The notes beneath the pieces are model-generated. The model was given only the letters and a program-made list of their open reading frames with translations. It had not been told where the DNA came from and did no database searches. Position numbers and translations under genes: made by a program. Below, piece after piece: positions 1-6,946 of a stretch of DNA of 16,058 bases; position 1 is the stretch's first letter, and each line of letters begins with the position of its first letter. The stretch comes from JACQNR01 sp049515175 (lineage in GTDB: Bacteria > Acidobacteriota > Terriglobia > UBA7540), in contig JBEKUI010000084.1 of the NCBI GenBank assembly GCA_049515175.1, forward strand, positions 1 to 16,058. The letters run 5' to 3'.

Positions 1-63
1 TATCCTTAAGATTGCGGGGGAACCAGTTTTGGGAACGAAGCAGGGTTGGGAAGGGTCGATGCA

Positions 64-2259
64 ATGAAAGTGACCCGGCGGACCTTCTTATCATCGGGAG
101 TAGGCGCGGCCGTAGCCGCAATCCCCGCTTACCACTTGGGGAGCACCCCGGATTCCACCGCCATCAAGGTATGTCTGGTAACCGGGGACCGCCCCCGGCA
201 CCTCGATATCGCGCAGGTGTTTGAAGAACTTGGACTTACCGTTGACTCGGTGCCTGAATCAGCGGTCGCGAGTTTAACGCCCGGCAGCTATTCCCTCCTC
301 TGGATTGTCCCCGCCACCTATCCTGACCCGATGGAAATTTCTGCAACGAATTTGAGCGTCATCGAAAAGTTTCTGGAGGCCGGGAAGGGGGTCTTTGTCG
401 AGTTTGCTTCCAATTTCCCGGGCGTCCGTCCTGCCGGACCCATCCGCAAGGCCGACGTGGCCCGTCTCTTTGTGGCCGAGGCCGCACCTTTTCCAGATGC
501 ACTTCCCGTGGGAGCGATTTTGGATCCACACGATGCGGTGTGCCTGCCTTTGCAGGAAGCCGCTCCGGCGCGCGCCATTGTCCAAATCGCGAAGATTGCC
601 GGCGTAGAGAAAATCGACGCCGGGATTCCACCCAAGGACCTGATAGCAGGAGTATTGTTCGGAGAGCGCGGCCGGGGAAAATTCGCCGTCGCCGCCACCA
701 GTGTCTCCGAGTACTCTCGCAGACAGTACGCACCCCAGGCCCATTGGAAACGCCTCTTGCGGGATTTGGTGCTGGCCCTGTTGCCCGAAACGGACCGCGC
801 CCAGGTCCTTGCGGGCTACATTCCACTGCAGGCTCGCACAGAACCTCGTATGTGGGTCGAACCTGGAACGCCTTACCAAGTCGTGGCGGAAACCACAGCT
901 GGCGTCAGTGTCAGCATCGTGGACCATCCTGACACCGTCTGGAAGGAAACTGCGCCTGGACGATTCGAAGCCCAGCTCACTTCCCCGCAGTCCGGCGAAA
1001 GACAAGTCCAGGTGCGCGCGACTCGCCAGCGCGCAACTCGCGCGGCGGCGGTCGTCCTCCGCGTCGAGGATCGCAAGTCAGCCTACCGGAGAGCGCTCGA
1101 TCGCAATATCCGGTGGTTCGAGCGGTCGGGCGTCCTGCTTCGGCCCGACGGGAGCCTGGGCGTTGCCGAGTGGATTTCCGGGCCCGACATCGAAGGTAAT
1201 CGCATACCTTTCGGCAAGAGGCAGGGGTTTTCCCCCGAGCGTGCCGACTGCGTTTTTGAGTCAGCGCTCGCCTTCTGGCTCTATGGAGAGGTTAGCTCGA
1301 GCGACCGGCACCTGGAAATTGGCCGCAACATGCTCCGCAATATCATGGACTTCCAGCGGCTTAATGCGGACGATTCCTTCTACGGCCTTTGGTATACACG
1401 CGGCCGCGAGGGGCCGATATTTCAAGATGACACTGCTCTGGCAATTATGTGCTCCCTCGCGGCCTACCGATATACTCGGCAGCCCATGTTCCTGCGCCGG
1501 GGGCGGTTAGCGGCCGATACTTCCGCAGTTGTGTTCGCCGCGGGCGCACCGAAACAAGCGGAAGCTGCCGATCCCTTGCATTCGCGCCCAAGTGATCGAG
1601 GCCAATTGATAGCCGCTTGGCTTTACTCTTACGGTATCACCGGTGATCATACTTTCCTGAACTTGGCGTTGCCGGCGCTTCATGAACTGATCGAATCGTT
1701 CCCTCAACTCGAGCGCTCCCTGATCACCCGTACGGGAGAATCAAGCCGGTTTCTGTTGCCGCTCGCGCTCGCCTGCGCATATTCGATCGACCGCAGGTTT
1801 GCTGCCGCCTTGCGAAAACAGGCCGAATACCTGTGCTCCCATATGGCTCCCTGCGGTGCGATCCAGGAAGAAGGCCTCAACATAGGCAATCGGGTTGCGG
1901 GCGGAGATTTGAGTCTGGTTCACGACAGCACTGAGCCGATCAGCGATCAGCTCTATACCACGAGTTTCGCGGCCATGAACTTCTGGGTGGCCTACAAAGC
2001 AACCCAAGACAAGTTTTATCGCGATAGCTATTTCCGCGTCGCCGACTACTTGGTGCGGATCCAATTGGAGAGTCCGGACTACACACTTGACGGCGGCTGG
2101 ATGCGCGGATTTGATTACTCTCTTTGGGAATACTACGGATCGAATGCCGACCAGTCTTGGACAGCCTACTGCCTCGAAACTGGCTGGGCGAATGCCATTA
2201 TCGATATGGCTCTGGCCCTTTATCTGCTTGATGACACGTTTTACCAGCCGAGGATTTGA
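64..2259 (+). CDS. Tat-exported protein with GATase-like N-domain and alpha-helical barrel C-domain, function unknown
   Basis: A 731-residue protein. I start it at ATG 64, which puts the twin-arginine motif TRRTFL at residues 4-9, followed by an Ala-rich hydrophobic stretch, so export by Tat is likely. A TTG at 46 is in frame but would add six residues before the signal; the purine-rich GGGAAGGG at 48-55 suits ATG 64 better. Residues about 35-235 look like a class-I glutamine-amidotransferase/ThuA-type alpha/beta fold (CLVTGDRPRHLDIA, then alternating strands and helices). Residues about 245-340 are beta-rich and Ig-like. Residues about 345-731 resemble the (alpha/alpha)6 barrels of glycosidases and epimerases, with paired acidic residues in PIFQDDTALAI and aromatic-rich helices. 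I cannot assign a GH family or catalytic residues. It ends 12 bases before the permease gene, so co-transcription is likely. A role in glycan processing is inferred from the barrel and neighbours only. Confidence 0.85.
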   Translation: MKVTRRTFLSSGVGAAVAAIPAYHLGSTPDSTAIKVCLVTGDRPRHLDIAQVFEELGLTVDSVPESAVASLTPGSYSLLWIVPATYPDPMEISATNLSVIEKFLEAGKGVFVEFASNFPGVRPAGPIRKADVARLFVAEAAPFPDALPVGAILDPHDAVCLPLQEAAPARAIVQIAKIAGVEKIDAGIPPKDLIAGVLFGERGRGKFAVAATSVSEYSRRQYAPQAHWKRLLRDLVLALLPETDRAQVLAGYIPLQARTEPRMWVEPGTPYQVVAETTAGVSVSIVDHPDTVWKETAPGRFEAQLTSPQSGERQVQVRATRQRATRAAAVVLRVEDRKSAYRRALDRNIRWFERSGVLLRPDGSLGVAEWISGPDIEGNRIPFGKRQGFSPERADCVFESALAFWLYGEVSSSDRHLEIGRNMLRNIMDFQRLNADDSFYGLWYTRGREGPIFQDDTALAIMCSLAAYRYTRQPMFLRRGRLAADTSAVVFAAGAPKQAEAADPLHSRPSDRGQLIAAWLYSYGITGDHTFLNLALPALHELIESFPQLERSLITRTGESSRFLLPLALACAYSIDRRFAAALRKQAEYLCSHMAPCGAIQEEGLNIGNRVAGGDLSLVHDSTEPISDQLYTTSFAAMNFWVAYKATQDKFYRDSYFRVADYLVRIQLESPDYTLDGGWMRGFDYSLWEYYGSNADQSWTAYCLETGWANAIIDMALALYLLDDTFYQPRI

Positions 2260-2271
2260 CAGGTCCATATT

Positions 2272-3282
2272 ATGGCTTACGGAATCTTGTTCGCCGCGCT
2301 CTCAGGAGTCATGAACGGCACGTTCACCGCTCCCATGAAGGTGATCAAGATTTGGAAATGGGAAAACATCTGGCTGGTTTTCATAATAACCTCCTGCCTC
2401 TTCATGCCCATAGGGGTCGTACTCATAACGGTCCCCGACTGGTTGGGTGTCATAAAGACCTCTCCTGCTGGCGCACTGAGTGCGGCGTTGGCCTTCGGGT
2501 TTGCCTGGGGTTTCGGCGCGATCCTTTTTGGGCGCAGCGTCGAGCGCTTGGGCGTCTCGATTGCCAACAGCATGGTCATTGGGCTAAGTTCGGGGCTCGG
2601 TTCGATCACACCTCTTATTATTCATAAGACACTGCGATTTGAAATGCAGCAGGTTGTACTGTTTCTTGGAGTCTTGACGTTCCTCGTCGGGGTATGGTTC
2701 TGCGGCGCCGCCGGAAAAATGAGGGACTCCGGTTGGATTGCGGAAGCGCCTGGTATCAAGAGACCGTTCGCCGGCTATTTGTTTGCGATAGGTGCGGGGG
2801 TCATGTCCGCAGTCTTTAACATTGGGTATAGCCTCGCTTTACCAATCGCGCAAGCAGGCCAAAGGCTTGGATACTCCACTTTCCTTGCGACGAACTGCAT
2901 CTGGCTTCTGATGCTAGGGGCGGGATCGATCCCCAATATACTCTATTGTGCAGTTCTCCTGCGAAAGCAACTGAGCGGCCGGTTGTTTTTTTCTTCAGGG
3001 TGCCACGTTTCTTGGGGTCTCAGCGTCTTGATGGGACTGCTTTGGGGCGGCAGCATATTCCTTTATGGCGCAGCCGCGCCAAGGCTGGGAAATATCGGCC
3101 CCTCGATTGGGTGGCCGCTAAGCCTCGCCGTTGCCCTCCTTGTGGCGAATCTCATGGGCGTCTTGTTAGGTGAGTGGCGCAATGTGGACGTCAAGGCAGT
3201 GCGAACGATGCGCTTCGGCGTTTGCATCCTGATCGCAGCCATCATTCTTTGTGCTGCCGCGACAGCTGTGGGGGCCTCATGA
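2272..3282 (+). CDS. RhaT-family (L-rhamnose-proton symporter-like) sugar permease
   Basis: A 336-residue integral membrane protein with about ten hydrophobic segments (roughly residues 3-22, 33-53, 68-88, 96-116, 128-146, 168-188, 204-226, 248-266, 277-297, 310-333). It has the RhaT-type N-terminus, in which the first helix ends in NGTFTAPMKVIKIWKWEN; E. coli RhaT has a similar Ala/Pro-Phe-Lys-Lys, Trp-x-Trp-Glu pattern, and the length fits the family. RhaT members are inner-membrane sugar-proton symporters of the drug/metabolite transporter superfamily. The substrate here need not be rhamnose, because no rhamnose catabolic gene (rhaA, rhaB, rhaD) lies nearby. Its stop codon overlaps the start of the NanE-NanK fusion (ATGA), so an N-acyl-mannosamine or related sugar is the better guess from context. 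The start at ATG 2272 leaves a 12-base gap after the preceding stop, with a weak AGG 6-8 bases upstream. Confidence 0.88.
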   Translation: MAYGILFAALSGVMNGTFTAPMKVIKIWKWENIWLVFIITSCLFMPIGVVLITVPDWLGVIKTSPAGALSAALAFGFAWGFGAILFGRSVERLGVSIANSMVIGLSSGLGSITPLIIHKTLRFEMQQVVLFLGVLTFLVGVWFCGAAGKMRDSGWIAEAPGIKRPFAGYLFAIGAGVMSAVFNIGYSLALPIAQAGQRLGYSTFLATNCIWLLMLGAGSIPNILYCAVLLRKQLSGRLFFSSGCHVSWGLSVLMGLLWGGSIFLYGAAAPRLGNIGPSIGWPLSLAVALLVANLMGVLLGEWRNVDVKAVRTMRFGVCILIAAIILCAAATAVGAS

Positions 3283-4934
3283 ATTCATTCCTTGCGCTTT
3301 ACCCAGATCTTCGTGGGCGACTGATCGTTTCCTGCCAGGCTCCGGAGGGAAGTGCCTTCCGCGAGCCTTCAGTGGTGGCCCGCTTTGCGAAGGCGGCAGC
3401 CGACGCGGGTGCAGCCGGAATTCGTGCCAACGGGCCGGACGATATCAGGGCGATTTGTAAGACTGTTGCCGTGCCGATCATCGGAATATGGAAAATCCTG
3501 CAAGCCGATGGAAAAATCCTAATTACTCCGACCTTCGAAGCGGCCCGTGAACTCCTGCAAGCCGGGGCGAGCATGATCGCGCTTGATTGCACACTGCGCG
3601 GCCAAAGATCTGGAGCGTTAGAGCGACTTCAGCGCATCAGAGCCGATCTTGGGGTTCCAGTCTTGGCTGACATTGCGACCGTCGAAGAGGCTGTTCAGGC
3701 CGTAGACGCTGGCGCGGATGCGGTTCTTTCCACACTGCGTGGCTACACTCCCGAGACCCAGCACATCAGCGAATTCGACCCCTCCTTCATCGCGGAACTG
3801 TGCGCGGCGGTGGATGCCCCGGTCATTGCCGAGGGACGCATTCAGACTCCTCGCCAGGCGGGCGAGGCAATCGACGCTGGGGCCTTCGCCATCATTGTGG
3901 GTAGAGCTATCACGGAACCTGACGCCATCACGCGCAGGTTTGTCATGGCGCTCGATGCCAGACAAGGTCACGATGATTCAATCGGGTGCCTCATTGGGAT
4001 AGACCTCGGCGGGACCCGGACCAAGTACGGTCTGGTTTCCCGCCGAGGAGACTTGATCTTCCATGGCGCCTCTGCGACGCCATGGGACGGAGGTCGTCAG
4101 TCCCTCCTGTATCACCTTAAAGACACCGCTACTTGCTGCCTGGAAGAAGCGCAGCGACGAAACCTAAGAGTCGATGCCCTGGGAATTGCCACGGCGGGAT
4201 GGGTCGACCCGAATTCGGGAGCAGTTGCCTATGCCACCGAAAACCTCCCCGGATGGACAGGCACACAAATCGGCACCTTCTTGCGGGATGCCCTGAACCT
4301 GCCTGTGGCGGTCGAAAACGATGCCAACGCGCTGGCCATTGCGGAGAAATACTTTGGGGCGGCGAAAGGCGCCGCAGACTTTATCTGTATCACCTTGGGA
4401 ACGGGCGTCGGTGGCGGGTGCTTCATCGGCGGGCAACTCAATCGCGGCCGCCATTTCCTCGCCAATGCTATTGGACATATTTCCATTCAGCCGGACGGAC
4501 CTCCGTGCACTTGCGGCCTTTCCGGGTGCCTGGAGTACTACACGAACGCCGCCGCCTTAATGCGATACGCCGGGCACGCCAAGTACACCTCTCCCGAAGA
4601 GATCATCGATGCCGCCAATTCAGGAGATGTCGTCGCCTACCGCGCCATCCAAGCTCTCGCCAGGTATTTGGCAATAGGTTGTGCTTCGGTGGTGGGTTTG
4701 CTCGATCCGGATATGCTGATCCTTGCGGGCGGCTTGGTCCAGAACAATCCCATCCTCCTGAAAGAGTTGGAGGATGAACTCTCGAAACGCGTCACAGCAT
4801 GGCCGCAGCGCAAGTTGCAGGTTCAGACATCACCGTTGGGGTACTCGGCGGGCGTGCTGGGCGCCGCTGCGGTCGCATTGGATCGCTTGAGTGAAGATGG
4901 CGGCTCCGCCGCGACATCAGGTTATTTGGAATGA
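3279..4934 (+). CDS. nanEK: Bifunctional N-acylglucosamine-6-phosphate 2-epimerase / N-acylmannosamine kinase (NanE-NanK fusion)
   Basis: A 551-residue two-domain protein. I start it at ATG 3279, which overlaps the permease stop (ATGA). The open frame continues upstream to 3174, but that part lies within the permease gene. Residues about 12-230 form a NanE TIM barrel with its signature stretches: LIVSCQ, GIRANG (Arg49), PIIGIWK (Lys72), ITPT, ALDCT (Asp103) and IAEGRI (Glu185). These match the sugar-phosphate-binding and catalytic Arg, Lys, Asp and Glu of characterised NanE. Residues about 236-551 form a ROK-family kinase: phosphate loop DLGGT (242-246), ENDAN with catalytic Asp348, GTGVGGG (374-380) and zinc-site residues His400, Cys410, Cys412 and Cys417. 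Together the two would turn ManNAc into ManNAc-6-P and then GlcNAc-6-P in the cytoplasm. NanE/NanK fusions are known in other bacteria. In this copy the usual Glu of the ROK GE-I-GH motif is Ala397. Confidence 0.9.
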   Translation: MNSFLALYPDLRGRLIVSCQAPEGSAFREPSVVARFAKAAADAGAAGIRANGPDDIRAICKTVAVPIIGIWKILQADGKILITPTFEAARELLQAGASMIALDCTLRGQRSGALERLQRIRADLGVPVLADIATVEEAVQAVDAGADAVLSTLRGYTPETQHISEFDPSFIAELCAAVDAPVIAEGRIQTPRQAGEAIDAGAFAIIVGRAITEPDAITRRFVMALDARQGHDDSIGCLIGIDLGGTRTKYGLVSRRGDLIFHGASATPWDGGRQSLLYHLKDTATCCLEEAQRRNLRVDALGIATAGWVDPNSGAVAYATENLPGWTGTQIGTFLRDALNLPVAVENDANALAIAEKYFGAAKGAADFICITLGTGVGGGCFIGGQLNRGRHFLANAIGHISIQPDGPPCTCGLSGCLEYYTNAAALMRYAGHAKYTSPEEIIDAANSGDVVAYRAIQALARYLAIGCASVVGLLDPDMLILAGGLVQNNPILLKELEDELSKRVTAWPQRKLQVQTSPLGYSAGVLGAAAVALDRLSEDGGSAATSGYLE

Positions 4935-5019
4935 AAATCGCGACGACTGCACGCCCCGGATGATGGCGGAGCCATGATCTTGATTCCGGGAGCGTCCTCG
5001 TCGACTGAGGAGATCTGAG

Positions 5020-5874
5020 ATGGCTGCTGATCTTGCCCCGCATAGGCACCGGCTGACAGAGGATCAGAAGCGGTTCTATAAAGAGAACGGTTATCTGACG
5101 GGCCTGCCCGCAGTCTACAAACCGGAAGAGGTCGTGGAACTTAACAATGGGTACCAAGAACTTGTAGGGGTTCTGCGGCCTGGTGAGGACGAAAAGGAGA
5201 TTCGTGAGTGGCACGAATCCAGTCGTTTCCCCTACGAAATCTGTACTCATCCTCAGATCCTCGATTATGTGGAAGATCTTTTGGGGCCCAACTTTTACCT
5301 CTGGGCCTCGAATTTCTTTGCGAAGGCTCCCCATTCCCGCAGCACGGTGGGATGGCATCAGGACGCCTACTATTGGCCTCTGAAGCCTCACAACTCCGTT
5401 ACGATCTGGCTCGCATTCACGGACTCCGTTGAGGAGAATGGGGCGATGCGGGTGATCCCCCGGTCGCATCTTGGCGGGCTGATTAAACACCAACGCTCAT
5501 CTGTATCCGATTCCGTTTTGACACTCGAACTCGAACAGGGCACGTTCCGAGAAGACACTGCTGTTCCCTTGGTTTTGAGGGCCGGGGAAATGTCGATCCA
5601 TGACGATCGGATCATCCATGGATCGCCCGCCAATCCTTCGGAACGGTGGAGAATTGGATTCACAATCCGGTATTCAGGGACAAATGTCAAATGTGACCTC
5701 GCCGTGAATCCGCATTTCAAGACCTATCTGATGCGGGGTGTCGACGAATTCAAGCTCAATCCCGTAGGGACGGTACCCAGTGCACGGTTCGGACGGCTGG
5801 AACGAAAGCATCTGAGCATCGAGGAGGCCCGAAAGGACGACTGGCACGAAGGACAGGTGCCGCCCGCAGGATAA
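5020..5874 (+). CDS. Phytanoyl-CoA dioxygenase (PhyH) family oxygenase
   Basis: A 284-residue cytoplasmic protein of the PhyH group of non-haem Fe(II)/2-oxoglutarate-dependent dioxygenases. The iron-binding facial triad is visible: His113 and Asp115 in GWHQDAYYW, and distal His200 in DDRIIHGS. Arg209 or Arg211 in SERWRIGF would hold 2-oxoglutarate. The length is normal for the family and there is no signal peptide. ATG 5020 follows a good ribosome-binding site (TGAGGAGA, 5006-5013). It sits 85 bases after the NanE-NanK gene and 119 before a sugar-isomerase-like gene, all in one direction, so it probably belongs to the same transcriptional unit. Bacterial PhyH enzymes act on many small molecules and few have known substrates. 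The sequence does not reveal this one's; a substrate linked to the sugar pathway is only a contextual guess. Confidence 0.88.
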   Translation: MAADLAPHRHRLTEDQKRFYKENGYLTGLPAVYKPEEVVELNNGYQELVGVLRPGEDEKEIREWHESSRFPYEICTHPQILDYVEDLLGPNFYLWASNFFAKAPHSRSTVGWHQDAYYWPLKPHNSVTIWLAFTDSVEENGAMRVIPRSHLGGLIKHQRSSVSDSVLTLELEQGTFREDTAVPLVLRAGEMSIHDDRIIHGSPANPSERWRIGFTIRYSGTNVKCDLAVNPHFKTYLMRGVDEFKLNPVGTVPSARFGRLERKHLSIEEARKDDWHEGQVPPAG

Positions 5875-5976
5875 CGAAATTGCCCGGGGGACGGTGCGGC
5901 CTATTGTGGCGATCATCGGGCTGAGTGAAAGGCCGTGCCGTTTTTCCCTTGCTGCGGTGTTCGCATGGGTTTCTTC

Positions 5977-5983
5977 AAGGAGG
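5977..5983 (+). promoter_or_regulatory. Ribosome-binding site of the first isomerase-like gene
   Basis: AAGGAGG lies ten bases before ATG 5994. It decides the start: the upstream in-frame GTG at 5925 lacks such a site and would bury the Tat motif behind 23 extra residues. Confidence 0.75.
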
Positions 5984-5993
5984 ATGCTTAAGA

Positions 5994-6895
5994 ATGGCTG
6001 GGCGTCGAACTTTCATCAAGAGTGGTTTGCTCGCGGCCGCTGGAATGGCCGGGTTGGGAACCATCGGGACGCCGATGGGAGCCTGCGGCGCAGTCGCCCC
6101 TGCGGCATTGCCCGGGGCCCGATTCCACTTGGGTCTCGTGACCTACAACCTCGCGAGCGACTGGGATATCCCCACCATAATCAAGAACTGCGAGGCCGCG
6201 GGCTTTGAGGGCGTCGAGTTACGTACAACTCAAAAGCATGGAGTTGAAATCTCGCTATCCAAGGGGAAGCGCGCAGAGGTCAAACAGAGATTTGCGGATT
6301 CCAAAGTCCGTCTGGTCAGTCTGGGCACAGCTTGCGAATTCGAATCTCCGGATGCATCCGCCGTTGAGAAGAACATCGAAGAGACACGCCAGTGGTGCGA
6401 ACTGGCGCGAGACTTGGGATGCCTCGGTGTGAAAGTCCGGCCCAATGGACTTCCACCTGACGTGCCTCCTGACCGCACACTCCAACAAATAGGACAGGCG
6501 CTCGCGAAGTGCGGGAGCGCAGCCCAGGATAACGGAGTAGAAATCTGGATGGAGGTGCATGGGCCAGGAACGCAGCTTGTCCCCAACGCCCAGCGAACCT
6601 GCAGGCTGCAAACCATCCGCTGGTAGGGGCATGCTGGAATTCCAATCCGACAGACGTGAAGAATGGCTCGGTAAAGGAATCATTTCAGATGATGAAGCCG
6701 TACCTCCGAAGCTGCCACATACACGAACTCGACGACATCACCTACCCCTGGCAGGAGTTGTTCTCCCTCTTCAGGGAAATCGGCTATGACCGATACACCT
6801 TCGCGGAAATCGGGCAACCCAGTTGCGAGCCGGTCAGGTTCATGCATTACTACCGCGCCCTGTGGGACTACCACGCGGGGGTGGGTCGCCCGTAA
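5994..6895 (+). pseudogene. Tat-exported sugar phosphate isomerase/epimerase-like TIM barrel, interrupted by a one-base frameshift
   Basis: The gene starts at ATG 5994 (MAGRRTFIKSG), giving a Tat signal with the Arg pair at residues 4-5. The first frame runs through a xylose-isomerase-like barrel (LGLVTYNLA, VELRTTQKHG, GVKVRPNG, then IWMEVHG with likely metal ligand Glu187) and stops at 6626. The missing part continues in the -1 frame: from about 6599 it reads LQAANHPLVGACWNSNP, then DVKNGSVKESF, RSCHIHELDD and FAEIG, ending at 6895. The join lies near 6578-6600; one extra C in the CCCC run at 6581-6584 restores a reading of about 300 codons. The family includes sugar isomerases, epimerases and lyases; the reaction here is unknown. 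A Met-Gly-Ala-Cys near residue 31 could be a weak lipobox. The rest of the frame is intact, so sequencing error or very recent loss are both possible. Confidence 0.82.
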
Positions 6896-6933
6896 TAGTC
6901 TGCGGAATCCAAGGGATGCAGAGGCGGTTGGTC

Positions 6934-6939
6934 AAGGAG
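6934..6939 (+). promoter_or_regulatory. Ribosome-binding site deciding the GTG start of the alpha-mannosidase
   Basis: AAGGAG ends seven bases before GTG 6947. It supports a GTG start, which places a complete hydrophobic signal peptide at the N-terminus. The next in-frame ATG is well inside the mature protein. Confidence 0.75.
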
Positions 6940-6946
6940 CTGAATC

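Noticed and set aside
16..55. Possible G-quadruplex on the + strand upstream of the first gene
   Set aside because: Only the last three GGG tracts are closely spaced; the other loops are nine and ten bases, beyond the usual limit.
46..63. TTG start for the first gene, six codons earlier
   Set aside because: It would push the Tat motif inward and overlap the purine-rich ribosome-binding stretch; ATG 64 fits better.
4974..5018. A 14-codon frame starting Met-Ile-Leu-Ile-Pro-Gly, like the start of a formylglycine-generating-enzyme domain
   Set aside because: Too short, no continuation in any frame, and it covers the ribosome-binding site of the oxygenase gene. Chance likeness.
6656..6895. A separate 79-residue gene after the broken isomerase
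   Set aside because: Its sequence is the C-terminal continuation of the isomerase barrel, and homologous motifs extend upstream of its ATG.
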